A stretch of DNA of 48,925 bases from Barthelona sp. PAP020 (taxonomy: Eukaryota; Metamonada: BaSk clade), in the NCBI GenBank assembly GCA_040182905.1, contig JARQWU010000048.1:1-48925 (forward strand), in the 5' to 3' direction. Positions 15,001 to 30,000 of the stretch are shown here, piece after piece (position 1 is the first letter of the stretch; every line of letters starts with the position of its first letter). Below the pieces are notes generated by a model. It was not told where the DNA came from. It searched no databases and saw only the letters and a program-made list of their open reading frames with translations. Position numbers and translations under genes: made by a program.

Positions 15001-18000
15001 CCCAATAACCATGAACCATAAGAATCTGCCCAAATAGGACCACCAGTAGGAATTGGATTAGATCTGAACAAAATACTGCCAGAAATATAACTGTCTGCAT
15101 AAATGTGAATTCTATTTATTCCATTACAAGCAAACACTTCCAATCGATCTTCAGCATAAAATTCACCTTTCAAAGTCAATTGATGCCCAGAACCCATGAT
15201 GTGATGCTCATCCGTGCCACTAATGGTGGTTTTCACAGCTACAATTGTGTCAGCTGGCCCTAAAAATCCTCCACTAATCCAAATTAACTCATTGACAAAC
15301 ACACGATCAGTTCCATCTCTCCAACCACCATCAATAATCAAACGTTCCAAATAAATGTCAGCACCTGTATCAAAAATAACATAACCACCAGTAATTTTAA
15401 TTTCATTATAATTGATTGAGGTGTCGATTTCACTAAATGATGTAATACCACCAGAAACTAATAGCGTGGTCATTTCCATTTCATCTTCAAATTCATCAAA
15501 AATGATTCTACCTGTGTCAGTATTGACTGCACTATTAACAACCCATTTGCCACCATCTTCGGCAGAAACTCTGTATAGAGTAATAGTACCTTTTGAACAA
15601 TAGAGATTAACAATTGACAACCTAGAACCAGAAAACAATACTGCAGCATTAACGGTTTGAGTAAAAGTATCACTCAACAGATAAGTACCGTAAATATTAA
15701 TCACACAATCATCCAAATACTCCATTTCACCTTCGCCTAACAATTTTCCAGTGCTAGTTAAAGTAAAAGTGTATGAAGCACGAATACTGAGAACTGAATT
15801 TATTCCCAAATTAACAGTACTACTCACTTGAGCATTATTAGCTGGTTGGAAAATACAAAAATCAGCAATATTAATGATACCTGTTGACTCAAAAACAGTG
15901 GAAGAAGGGAAAGTAAAGTGACATTCAGGATTGAATGTTCCCCCAATTACCATACGACCATAATATACAAATACACGACCAGTTGTCACATTGACAATAC
16001 CTGATGATCTAATGCTAAAATCATTGTAAATATTAACATTAGCAAATCCATCTAAAACAACTTGACCATATATTAAAACATCATTAAAAGTAACTGCATC
16101 ATAACTAAAAACATCCAAATCATATATAGAAACATGAGTGAAAGAACCTGTTGTCATGAGTGTATAATCAACAGAAATGGAATCACTTCCAGAAATAGAT
16201 CCAGATTTCAAAGTCAATTGTTCAATCAACACTCTGTTGGTATAAATTGAACTGTCAAATTTCCAAGAAGAATCGTTATCCAATGTAAGATTGGCAATGG
16301 TCAAATACTGCTCGTCAGTAAAATCACCAGAGAAATAAAAATGTCCACCATTTTCAAACGCTAAATTTTCATCCACAGAAATACTGTATCCAATCACATT
16401 TCTATAATGATGATAACAAGATGATGAAGAAACATGATTATAGATGGGAAGATCATTCTTTACATTATCATAAATGATACCACCAAGGTTTGAACTATCA
16501 CAATCAATTCTTGTGGTTAACGTGGTAGATTCATTAAATATTGCTCCATTAAACATCAAACAACCTTGTTCGACCAAAACATTTTGCAAATTATGAGTAC
16601 TGCCAGAACCAAGTCCAAAAACACCACTACTTTCAATGAACAAAGTTTTGGGGAAGAAATGTCCCTTAATTAATGGTGTCATAACACCAGTTGAAGCAGT
16701 ACATTGACCATTGTGATTTTTAAATCTCATTGTAATATTACTGGGTAAAATAACGGTATTTTGTGCGGCAATTAAACGGCCAGAATTGAAAATAACTTCA
16801 ACATCTTCAGCAAACTCCAAAGTAGCCCATTTAAATGCAGTGACACCTAATGAAACATCACGTCTAAATTCAACATCTCCAGATTGGAATTTTAAAGTTG
16901 AACCTTCATTAATTGAAAAAGAAGTATACGAAACAAAACCTTTTTCAAATAACAAATAAGAACTAGCAGTTGCAACAACAGAAAAACTAGTGGTAGTTGT
17001 AAAAATACCCTTAAAAATGGCTTTTGATTGATCAATAAACTTCAAGGTTGAATAAGAATCAGTATCAACTGTCCAATCATTGTCAACATACATATCGTCA
17101 CTGATAACAAATTGAACTTTCTTTGTGACAAAATTATTATCAGTAAAAACTGTAAAATTGTTAACATTAAAATTGAACACTTCAGTTTCCGAATAAATAA
17201 CACCACCATACCATTCAAAAGAATCAACATTGATAACACCACCAGTTGAACCCTTTAGCATACTTGCATCATTCATGTACATGTAATTTGTATTTATTTG
17301 ATTGTTCAAAAATTCAAAACTACCTGAATCCAAAATAATATTATCAACTGAAACTATTGGCACATCAATTAAATATAGCAATTTACCAAAAGTACGAATT
17401 GTTGAAGGTAAAGTTATGGCAATAAGAATATTGTTCATTCTAATATCTGCACTGGTAGTGTATAAAGGTAATTCAACATTGTTACCATCATAAATGCTTA
17501 CTAATGATTCAAAGTTAGCATCACCAATACTGAAAGTGGTAAAATCATGAACAACTAAAGGGGAAACAAAATGAGCATACGTGATGTCAATTTTTACTAA
17601 TGAATTAAATGTGATTTGAGTTGAAGTTAAATGTAAAAACCTTTCAACAATAAAATTGCCTCCATGTAGAATAAATTCAGAATTTTCAAAATTTGTGTAA
17701 TTTTTTCCTTGGAATAAAACACCTGATGTCGAGGCATCTTGAATACTACCATGATTTTCCCATTTTTCAACATCAAATACAGAAGACCAATCTAAACTTT
17801 GTCTTGAAATAATATCAAAATCAGCGTCATTATACAAATAATCAATATTTATTCCTCTAGCAGAAATAATAAATTGAGCATTGTTTGTGATATTGACTAA
17901 ATCTAAAGATAAGATACAATTAGATTTAATATCCAATTTACCAGTGCTTAAAATAATGTATTGCATTGGTAAAGTGGGACAGAAATTTTGGAAAGACACT

Positions 18001-21000
18001 TCGCCAGTAAAAATTTCAATCGCTTGAAATCCTAATCTGGCAGTTTCTCTGAAATCAATAGAAGCATCAGGATTTGAATATTTAAAAATAGGTACATTAT
18101 AACCCCCAGCAACAATTACTGGTGCATCAGTGAATATATTTATTTCTGAAGTTATTGAACCACTTTCTTGAATGTATATCAAACCTGAACTTTCTTCAAG
18201 ATCTACATTATGGAAAAACCCGGTTTCGGTGATATATATATCACCATAAATATTTATGGTATTGCCAATATAAACATCACCAGAAATTTCTACTTGACCC
18301 CCTTCTTCAATTGTCAATTGATCATTAAAGGCCACTGAAGCATTTTCATTGACAATTAATTGACCTTCGGAAGTGATTACAATATGATTTTTAATTATAA
18401 TATCACCAGAAACATTCATAAGTCCACCAACATAGATTCTGTCAGAATTTATATTGGCAGAAGGTTCAATGTACAAAGTAGCATTGTCATGAACATAAGA
18501 GTTTTCTCCCAAATCTTCAAAATTAGAATTTGCACCAATTGAAACGTTGTAATGGTTGTCTATAACCATTGGAATTTCAAAATTGGTTGAGGATAATTGA
18601 ACAAACTGCTCATAATTGTATAAAATGTAGGTAGTTTTTTTATAAGAACTTAAAGGAGACGGAATCTGCTCCAATGTTGTACCAACAATCATTCCACCAT
18701 AATTTATCCATTTTGATTCACAAAAAGACTCATACAAAGATCTATGCCATCCAATCTTAGTTAAATTCCATGGTCCATAATTTATCAACATGTATGGAGC
18801 TAAGGTGGTAATTTTTCCACCATCAATCATATTAAAAGTATAAAATGAGAAGAAACTCTTTGTTTCTATATATAGATTAGCAATTTCCATATAATCAACA
18901 TAAACATATCCTCCTGATAATTTAACCATTGTAGAAGCAAACAAATTACCAACTTCCAAAAATACTTTATCATAAACGGGTGATAATGGTGGTTCTGAAT
19001 TTGAAAAATAATTCCAATCAAAACTACCAGCAAACTCCACAGTTTTACTTTCAATTTTTTCAATCTTAATATTTCCATTGTTTGCATTTAAATACACATT
19101 ATCTGCAACTGTTACTTCATTAATATTCAAATAATTGCATGATGAACATGTGATTGAAGCAGATTTATCTGATCTTAAATAATTCATGTCAGCATAACTA
19201 GAACTACCGTATAAAATCATTTCAACAGCTTCAACAATATCAAAAGAAATAGTTAAACCACCTTCAATTCTAACAGCGCATGTATCACCCAATAATTTAG
19301 ACTCCAGATTTGTAGTTGTAAGTGCTCCAGTTGATTTAATCAAATAATATGCTCCCAAACAATAAAAATCTTCTGCAAAATTCATCAAACCAAAAATGGT
19401 ATATTTACCACTCATTTTAATTACAGAAAGAATTTGAACTTCTCCAGAAGATGCAACATATATGCTTGGATAAAAAACTGATTCTGAATCAATAGAAATT
19501 TCCATATTACCAGCAACAGTAAATTGATAATCATCATTATCAATAAAAAAAGTTTGGTTCAAAATCAATTCAAGAGAAACACCAGCATTAATGTGTAATT
19601 GTCCCAATGTTTTATCAGCTAAAGGTTTGGCATGGAATTCACCAACATCAAACATGCATGATTCAATACAACTATGCTCACCAATAAGAGTTTTCTTTTG
19701 ATCACTGATTGCAACAACATTATCCAATATATATCTTGAAGTGCTATCAGATTCAATACTTCCTGAATACCATTGATGAGAATATGACAAAGACTTTGCA
19801 ACTCCGATAGTACTGAATGAAGCAAACGACCTTTGAATCAAAGAATGAATTGTAACATTTGTCAATGAATTAAATTTCAATGTTGCGCCTGCCAAATCAA
19901 TGTTCTTTAAAATAACATAAGTATTGGTTGATAAAAATTCAATATAACCATTAACAGATTGCAAATTATCAATAATAGCACTATCTACATTATGATGATA
20001 AATCTTTCCATGAATGATTATTTCAGCAACATTGAAGTTCTTAATATCTCTAAATCTCAAAATGTTTGTTGAAGAAATTGAATCTTCAATTTTGCCAATG
20101 TTGACAGAACCAAAAATTTCAGACATTCTGAAATCAACATCACCACTTGTTGTTAAAATAGGAGTTTCAATTTTTTGATAAACAAATAGATCAACTGAAG
20201 AGGAATCAATCACAAATTTATCAACAACAATATTGCTGAAATAAGTCAACTCGTTGGTTTGACAACCAGATATTGTGAAATTAGTTGCTTGAATGCTGCA
20301 AGTTCTTGAAGAACCAGTATCAACTGTTGTTACTCCATCATTATAAAAGGTAGTGCTTATCAATTCAATAACGTCTGCTTCCATTATTCCACCATAATTC
20401 ACATAAAATTTGGAAGATTCAATTTTAATTATTGAGGCTTTTAGTGTTTGCCATTTGATGCTCCAAGCTGTTTTATAAAGATAAAACTTGTATATTTCAC
20501 CAATGGTGTTACTTTGAAAAATGTGTTTAATGTAGCTATTTTTGATGGTAATATTATTACAATTAACAAACTCAGAATTATAAAGATAAAAACTGGTAGA
20601 TCCATCAATTTCAAAGAAAGAAAATCCAAAAATGGAATTTCTCATGTCAAAACTACATCCATCCATTATCAAACCTGCACCAATTAAATTATCTGATGCG
20701 TCTTTTGCCTTAAACTTAAAATTGTCAATAGTAATATAAGAATCAATAAAACTAACATTATGAATATGATGTATGGCAGAAGTAATAGTCAAATATGAAG
20801 AAGAAACGACTTCAATGTATTCCAAAGAATTAAATTGACCAATATTTGTGGTAAATTTAGAACCACCATTAACCAATAATTGTTTCATATTTTGAAACTC
20901 AACATCTTGATTGCTCATTACTGAGGCTCCAATAACAACGATATAATCCAATAAATTACTGGTAACAGTATTCAATGTAGCAGTTGAAGCCTCTGAAATT

Positions 21001-24000
21001 TCAATATCTAACAAAGCAGCGTTCGTGACACTATTTAATGAGAGACTAGAAGAGCCCTTAACAATTAAATGCTCAAATTCTAAATCACAATTATTGATAG
21101 TGTATACAGACTTTGATCTGACCGTCAAAGTCTCATTTAAAATTGTTGGAGTATTTATACATTTGAAAGTGGAATCATCACTATTAAACCTGTAAAACAA
21201 AGTTGTAGACTCTTGAATATCAAAAATTGCACCATTACTTAAATAACCGGTAGATAATTTAGTGTTGGCTCTCTTGATGTAGACGTATGCCTTAGAAAGA
21301 GAAATATCTTTAACATCAAAGAAAGTTAAATCATTAAATTGATTTGAATAAGTAATAGAATATGCCAAATTAAATATTCCTGTTTTCACTTCAAAACTTC
21401 CTTGATTAACAATAAATCTACAATTTGTACAACTAACATCTGTGACACTGGTAATATCTGATCCAGATGCTTCCAAATACATATTTGGAGTATAAGCACT
21501 GAACACATTTTCACTTTCCAATGTAGAATCAGTTAAATATAAACCAGGAACATAATTACCTGAACAAAAAGTTCTATCTTGTTTAAATTGAATATTTGCA
21601 CCCTCAAACTTAAAAGCGTATCCAGCAGCAACGTACAAATTATATAAATCAACTTCAGAATACTTATTCGTGATGTGGAAACGCAAATCAGTGTTATGGA
21701 TTGTAAGATCACCATTGACAACAAGTGCTCCCTTCATTGTTCCGCCTAATATCTTAAAATACGCCAATGTACCTTCAAAATAACTATAATCAGAATTAGA
21801 AGAATATGACCCAACGTTAGCACTTTGAGCAGAAAAACCCCATGTATTGCCATCATCAAAATAAATTGAAGCCAATTTCATCGTCAATCCATTCAAATCA
21901 ATATCTTCACAACTATTACAATCCTGGAAATACAAATAACAACGGAAATATTCAGTATAATCAGTGTTTAAAATTACACCAAAAACGGCTCCATAACCCA
22001 TATTCAAATCAGTGATGTCTAAAACCGAACCATCTTTGATATAATTCTTTCTTGTTGCCAAATACAACAAACCACCATTTGAAAAAGCATCCTTAGTCAA
22101 ATGAATCTGAGCATATGAAGTAAATATAACATAATCTTCCAAATAATGTGTATCAGAATCATAAGCATAATTCATACGATGAATTTCAATTGAATTCAAG
22201 GTTAAGGAGACGCCAGCCGCAAAGTATACATCAGGTCTCACCCTTTCATCCCTTGTATTTAAATATAACCTCAACTCAGGTGCATTCCATGTACCACCAG
22301 TTATAGCAAAGTACTCACTAGACAGGATATCCAATCTAGAAGAAAATGTACCAACAGTTGCAAGATTTCCAGTGAAGTAGGCAGGCATATCAATATATAA
22401 AACATATGTGGAAGCAACTCCAATAAAACCACCATAACTGGATAATATTCTTTCATCTGTTTCTGAAAGAGTCATATCATTCGTGGAACTATAAATTGAA
22501 GTGGATGATTCAACATAAAAGTAAGAATATCCATGGTCATCATTCATATTTGAATTGATATACGATTTAAAAGATCCAACAACTCTAAAGGTATTCCCAC
22601 AAAATTTGACTCTACCTGGATGATGCATCCATATAGTAATCCACTCATCAAATAAATCAATAATACCTTCCTTTTTAACTTTTGTATAATAGGTTTCAGA
22701 ATAAATCAACACATTTCCAATAGAAGTGACATCAGCAGCCCAATCTTGAACAATATCTGTGCCTCTTTCGGCGTAATTATTTGAACGTCTCAAACGAACG
22801 GTTCCAAACAAATACAATTTATTCAAAGGTCTAAAATGAAGATGAATTATAACATCATCCAAAACAGCTACTTCTGTCACATAAATGCATGGAAAAGAAG
22901 CTCCAATTAACTGTGTTGAACCGGTGGCAACGAATTCACTAAAATAAACATCTTTTCCATGAGTTCGTCTGACATCTAGATATGCTCCAGTAAAATAGAA
23001 ACTGCCCAATTCAACATGAACTTGATAGCCTGAAATGTACAATGTACATCCGGTATTGATAGTTGCTGATTTAATTGTTGGTGAAACAGTCACATCAGAA
23101 ATTGAAACTTTAATATTTGCAGATGTCATCAATTGATCAATGGTAAGATCATCATAAATATTGTTTAAATTTAACGTATTATGAGCATCTATTGAACCAA
23201 CATGAATGGGATTTCTAACATCTTGAAATTGCAAAATAGTTCCATAATGAGCTATTGTGCTGAAAGTATAAACCTTGTTGTGTTCAGCACCATCAACATA
23301 CAAAGAACCACCAGAATTGATTGCTGTTGTGGAAACATGAATGGTTCCAACAACGTTAGTGAATGAACAAACAGAACTGGTAATAATCAAATTTTCAATA
23401 TGGATATTTGAAGATAGTGAAAAATGAACCGAAGAAGATGATTCAACGACAAGTGTTGTAATTCTAATATCAACTCCTGATAGAGCTGTGGAGAATGTGA
23501 AGCTACTTCCACCAGATATAGTAAGAGTATTCAAATACCAAATATTATCAATACGAAGAACAGGTGGTTGATGCAAAATCAATTTACCACCGCTACTAAT
23601 GGAAATATCAGTAAAATTATAAACAGAACCAAGAACGAAATGGAATACACCACCTTTAATTGTTAATACAGGACCAAGTTCCCAAATACCACCAAAACGA
23701 ACATAACCAGTAGAAGAAGTGGTGAAAGTTGAACCCAATCCTTTCAACGCAACACCATTCATAACAGTAAAAGGTCCTTGAACCTCTAAAGTGGATGCTA
23801 CTTCTCCTGCACTAACATCAGATAATGTAATGTTATCATTGACAGTCATTGGAGATGGCAAAACCAATCGTGAACCAGGTAAAATAATTAATCTTCCTGA
23901 CAATTGTAATCTGAAATCTATTGTAATATCAGAAGCCACTGTCATATCCCCATTTACAATCAACAAAGGTAATTTGTCGATACCACCTGTGGTAAAAGTC

Positions 24001-27000
24001 AAAGGATAAACAACAGCACTGGAACTTTGTGCTCCCGAAGCAAAAGAAGCTCTGACAGTTCCTTCACCAATGAATCGAATAATGGAAGAAAAATAGGTGC
24101 TACCAAACTGAATTATAACATTGTCACCAACTCTAAATAAAGAATCATAATCTTTAAAATAATAATCATGCTTGAATAAAATTTGAACACCATTACCAAC
24201 AGTGTGAACAGTTTCAGCATTCATGACTAAATATTGACCTAAAATATCTAAAATAACATAAGATTCCAATGTACCACCTAAAAATGTGGCACTGTTAGCA
24301 ATTTTAAAATACACAGGACCATTTAAATAACCAGAATACATAATAAAATCATTCAAAGTAATATTGTTAACGATCAATTCAACTTCTGAATTATCTAAAA
24401 TAAACTCCTCAGTATAAATTGATTCAATTTCACTAATCACCAAAGTAGATTGATCCCTCACATTAAATCCATTCAAATATAAAACTTCTGCATTGCTTAA
24501 ATGTTTACATCTTTTAATAGAAAGGGATGCTTGAATTAAAACAATATTATCAACCAACATTGAACAATCTTCAAATTGAATATTGACTTTTTGTAGAGAT
24601 AAATCATTCAAGATTTTAATAATACCTCTAAAAAGAATATTCGTATAATCCTTAGTCCAAACTAACCCTGATGCTGATGTACTTTCCAAAATAGTTTCAT
24701 AACCAAACTCATAATTATCACCATATAATTTTAATCCAGCACTGACACCACTCAAAAGAAGTTCTCCATTGAAATATGCATCAACATTAACCCTCCAATA
24801 ACTGTTATAAAATTCCATAACAGATGAAGCTCCCAATTCAGGTCTAATGTACGTAGTGAATTGAGAATTGGTCACTATCCACTTTCCTTCATTGATAAAC
24901 ATACTGTATCCATAACTGTCATAAAAAGTCAAATCATCTAAAACTTCAACTGTAGCACTGCTGCCAATATTAATTTTCCAATCATACCCATTCATTGCCA
25001 TGTTAGAACTTACTCTCCAAAAAGTGTAGATGTTTAATATTGTTGTATTCTTGACAGTTAAAGAACTATCAGTTTCCCAAGAACCAATATTTAGCTTACA
25101 AGTGGACGACTCAGAATTGAAATCAGTTTCTAAAATTTTCATGTAATCAAATTGAATAGTTTGAGCACAATCCAAATTTGATTGATACAAATACAGAAAA
25201 TCTCCTCCAAACTCAACACAATTTTGAGTTAATTCCACATTATCCAAAAAGACAATACCTTCAATTGTGATAACCGCTCCAGTAACCGTAAGAGTTGAAC
25301 TTTTCATGAAAAAGATGTCATAACTCTTAATTACTTGAATGTTTGTTTCATTAAATACAGTTTGATAATCATAACTTGTTTCTTTCTTAAAATCTAACAC
25401 TGTAACATAACTTAAAGAATGTAACGTTAAATCTGTTGTCACAATAGAATCAGTACTGAAAATGAACGATTCTCTGAATTGAATATACACAGTGGATAAC
25501 TCCATATCCAAATTATAACCAAAAGTTACATATCTACTCTTTACAACAATGTTTGAGTTGTAAATTTTTACGAATTTCATAATTGTTTCATCATTAGTGA
25601 TATTGTATTTTGAATCATAAGTCTCTAACCCTGTTTCGGCAAATACAACTGCATCAACTTTGAAATCACTGTTTCTTACATAATAAGAAGCAGAATGGGA
25701 ATTGATATTCAATTGATTTCCAATGAAATCAATATTTCCATTGTCTGTTGAATCAAATATTAAATCAAAAATCTGAGATTGAACATTCAATACACCTTCA
25801 GTGACAGTTTGACAATCGAACACAATGTAATTTCCACTTGTTACAAGCAAATTAGGTTTTGTTGCAGTTTCAAAACCTTTGAAACATAAATTTCCATGTT
25901 TAAAAACAGTGACTAAATTCAGCAATTCAGAATCAATTCCTTCAAATTCAATTTGACTTGATTCACCATTAATATTCATATCATTGAAAATTGAAAATCC
26001 TGTGAAATTTGCTGTAGCAGAAACAAAATTCAATGAGGATGAATCATAACGATTTGCTTCAAGCATTATTTCATCAACAGAAATAAAATCAAAAGCAGAA
26101 TTACTTCCATTCAGTATTGAACCAGCAATTTTTTCAGTAATATTAACAAATAAATTAGAATTATCAAAAATAGGCAAATCAAAAGTTATTGAACTTGAAG
26201 TGTGAACTTTCATGTCACATATATCCATCATTCCAATAACATTAATATTGGCCACATTAGAAAAATCAAAACTAACATTAAATGCACTTGTACTGTTCAA
26301 ATCAAAAAGATTCCCTTCTTTCAAATTGAAATTAACAACGTTTAAATCATCAGTTAAAATTCTGGTCTTTTGTGAATTATTCAAATCAAATAATGAATTT
26401 GTTATGTTATTTGAAACATTTAAACTCAAATTGTCAACATTTACCACATTAAACTGAGACTTATCAATTTGATTAGAAGTGTAATTTCCCAAAGAATCTA
26501 TATCATGTAAGACAAAATCAACAGTGTCAATTATTTCAATATTGGTTGCATACAGCTCTATAATATCATGATAATCAATTGAAGAATCTGATAATTCAAT
26601 TGTGGAGATACCTCCACTATAATTAACTTGATTCAATGTAAAAGAAGATTCTTTAATAGAATTTTCAACAACAATACCTTCTAAAGTTGAATTAACAGTT
26701 GTATAAGTAAAAGTTGAATTGTAAATATCAACACTTTCAATTCCTTTTACACTATTAACTCTCAAATAATTTATCGTTGAAGAACTGATTTTTGAAACAA
26801 ATAAACCACCATACTCAATATCAATATCAATATAATCTAATTTGGAATCAATCATTTCAGTACATATTACATTTCCATGTATCTTTTGAATTTTATCATA
26901 ACTAAAGGAAGAATCAACCATCTTAACAACATCTATACTACCACTGTTGTTTCCATTGGAATATTTAATAATGGAATTAAGCATATCATCAGAAGTAATC

Positions 27001-30000
27001 CAACCACTATTGGTAATTTCATCAATAACAAAATTAGAATGATAAAACGTGTTACCCAAAATATTACCATGCGTATCACCAATAAAAGCAGTATATGTAG
27101 AATTTTTAATATTTGTAGAATCAATGCCGTCAAAAATACTCACATCATACAATGTAAAAGTAGATTTAAGCATATCAGAAACTTTTAACTTGTAAAATTG
27201 TTGTACTTTATCAAAAGAAAACACTGAATCTTCAAAATAAGAACGTTCATTCATTGTAATATTGAAATCAGTAGCATTAAATATGATAAAAGTACTATCA
27301 ATACTAATTATTGGATCAAAATTTAGAATACTACAATTCACCGTTTGGAAAATAACATCAGTGAAATCAATATGGGTGTTCAAAGAATTGGTAAACTCAT
27401 TGTCCACAACAAGGTCCATAAAAATAGAAAATTGAGAATATTCAGAAAAATGTATTTTCATTTCATCAATGTTCGTCAAATTCATTGAACTAATGTTATC
27501 TTTTACAACTGTTTGTTCAGAAGAACGTTCAAGTTCATCAATTGTCAAATAGATCATTGAATCAACAGTTAAATTACCTATAATGGAATAACTAGTCATA
27601 TATTGATAAAACCCAAAACGAACAACCAATTTTCCTCTTAAATCCAACTTATAAATTTCATTGGAAAAAATCCTTGTCAAATCAAAATAAAAAGACCCTT
27701 CAGAACCAATATAAAGACTTGTAAGATTTTGATCAAGAGACGAAGAAGCATTAAAAACAAATTTACCTGATTCCCACTCAAAATCTGTGGATAATCCATA
27801 AAAACCTTCATACAAAACATAAGCTGAATCTTCAAAACCGTAAATCTTCGAATTTGTTCCATTTATTGTAGTTCCTTCATCAACAATTAATGATCTAATG
27901 ATATTGATAGAACAATCAATAATGTAACCACCGCTTAATCTGGAATTTGTTCCCAAAACAGTAATATTAGAAGAAGATGTAAAAGTGGTAGAATCAGCTT
28001 TCATTCTTGTGTATGAACCAATAACTAAATTAGATTCCACAATTACTGGCTCAAGAAATTCAATAATCCCATTAATTTCAGTATTCAAATCCGAAAGTAA
28101 AGCATTTGAAACACATTGGGAAGTGGGACTATATTGATAACGCATTGTACTGTTTTGATAATCTGTTAAATCATGTATACTAGCATTATATTTGTCAGTG
28201 ATGTTACGATCAATATCAAAAATACAATATTTGAAAGTAACATCTTGCATCTCATATGTATAATCACTAATATTCCCATCATCGTCATAAACTGGAACTG
28301 CTACTTCCACTTCCTCGGTTTTAAGTTCCTCAGATTGGAGGTACATCGGATAAAAAGCACTCTTATTGTCTAAATGTTCATATCTTGCATCAGACACATT
28401 GTGTTCAATATCTTGACAAATTTTTGCCATTTCAGTTTGCAAAATGTCTGAATCAAACAAATATTCTCCATATTTTTGGGATAAATATTCATCTTCCCAA
28501 CAAATAGCCTTCCAAGAAAAAGAAGTATCAAACAATACATCACCACCCAAAGTAATGGGATCAATGAATTGCAATAAAGAATTGGGAGCAACTTTTAAAA
28601 CAACATCATCAAATCTTTCAGCTTTAACAACATGAAACTCAGCACCCATACCAAGATAAATATCACATCCTTCAATATTATATTCATCTACATCTTCTTC
28701 AGGAGCAAAACGACGATTAACAGCCAGAACGTGATCCCAACCCTTCAAAACATTAACTTGACAATAGAATCTAAATTCAATCTCAGAATCAAAAATTCCA
28801 CCATACCAATACATGATTTCGTCAAAAACTAATTTGTCCTCAATCTGTAACAAAGGTACCTTGGTAAATTCACCATAATGAATCAAAATGGGATTTCCAG
28901 TGGAAACCTTAAAATCACCTCCAGACAATCTAAATTCATGAAACTCAAATGGTTGCAAACTGTAATCAAGATTGAATGATCCACCTTGAAAATTAATAAA
29001 CCATTGGAAGTAAGGATTAGTATCATCTCTATACGTAACACCATATTGGAACTCAGTAGAACCTCCAGATTGATTAAAGTATAAGGTAAAATCAGAAAAC
29101 ATACAACCATCCATAAACGTCAGTTGTCCATCTGTTTTTTCAACAATTCTCAACCCTTCAATTCTTGCATCACCAGTGAAATAAATATCACCACCGTATA
29201 TGTACAATTCACGAAGATACAAAGGTTTTGCTCTGAAACCTACTGTACCATTATAGATCATAAAACTACCATAGTAATACATCATTATCATTGAATTAAA
29301 TGTTGCACTTCCCACTTTTGAGTCAAAAATAAAATATCCATTTGTTGTTTGTGACAAAATATGACTATAGAATTGAATGGTCCCATTAAAAATACCAATA
29401 CCATCATTAACAAAGTAATTATTACCCATATGATTAAAATCACATTCAGCCAAAAAAGTTTTGCCTTCATTGATGTGAAAGAATCCAAAATTTGAAAACA
29501 AAGGGTTGGTTTCAGTGGATGCTGCTGCTTGATTTGAATAAATGGTAAAATCAAACACATCAATTGTTGCAGAATTATCAGTGGATATTGTGCAACCATA
29601 ATCAAGAGTAATAGATCCTTCACCTAATGTAAGAACACCTCCTTCAACATGAATCGCAGAAAAAGGCTCAAGAACTCGATTATGATTGCCAAGAAAAGAC
29701 ATCACAGTAGAAGCCTTCAAAATAGCAAAACCACGAAGATTACACTTGTACATTTCAACTTTAATTGCTGAAAGAACAACATTATAATCAAATACTAAAT
29801 TGACTTCATTTGCATCTGAACCTAAATATAACTCACCTAAAGAAATTGACTTCTTCATCGTGATATTTACTGTTGTTTGAATTTTAACGTTAGAATTAGC
29901 AACAGGGGCTAACCCTTCACTCCAACAAGCATCTTCATAAAAATCGTGTTCACCTTCACAAATATATTCGTTGTAGGCTGAACTACAAACGATAATTAAC

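Noticed and set aside
1696-29623. Many open frames of 60-110 codons on both strands inside the left 30 kb
   Set aside because: They overlap the giant minus-strand frame, which is coherent in translation. All the minus-strand ones share one phase, as expected of shadows of a single long gene.
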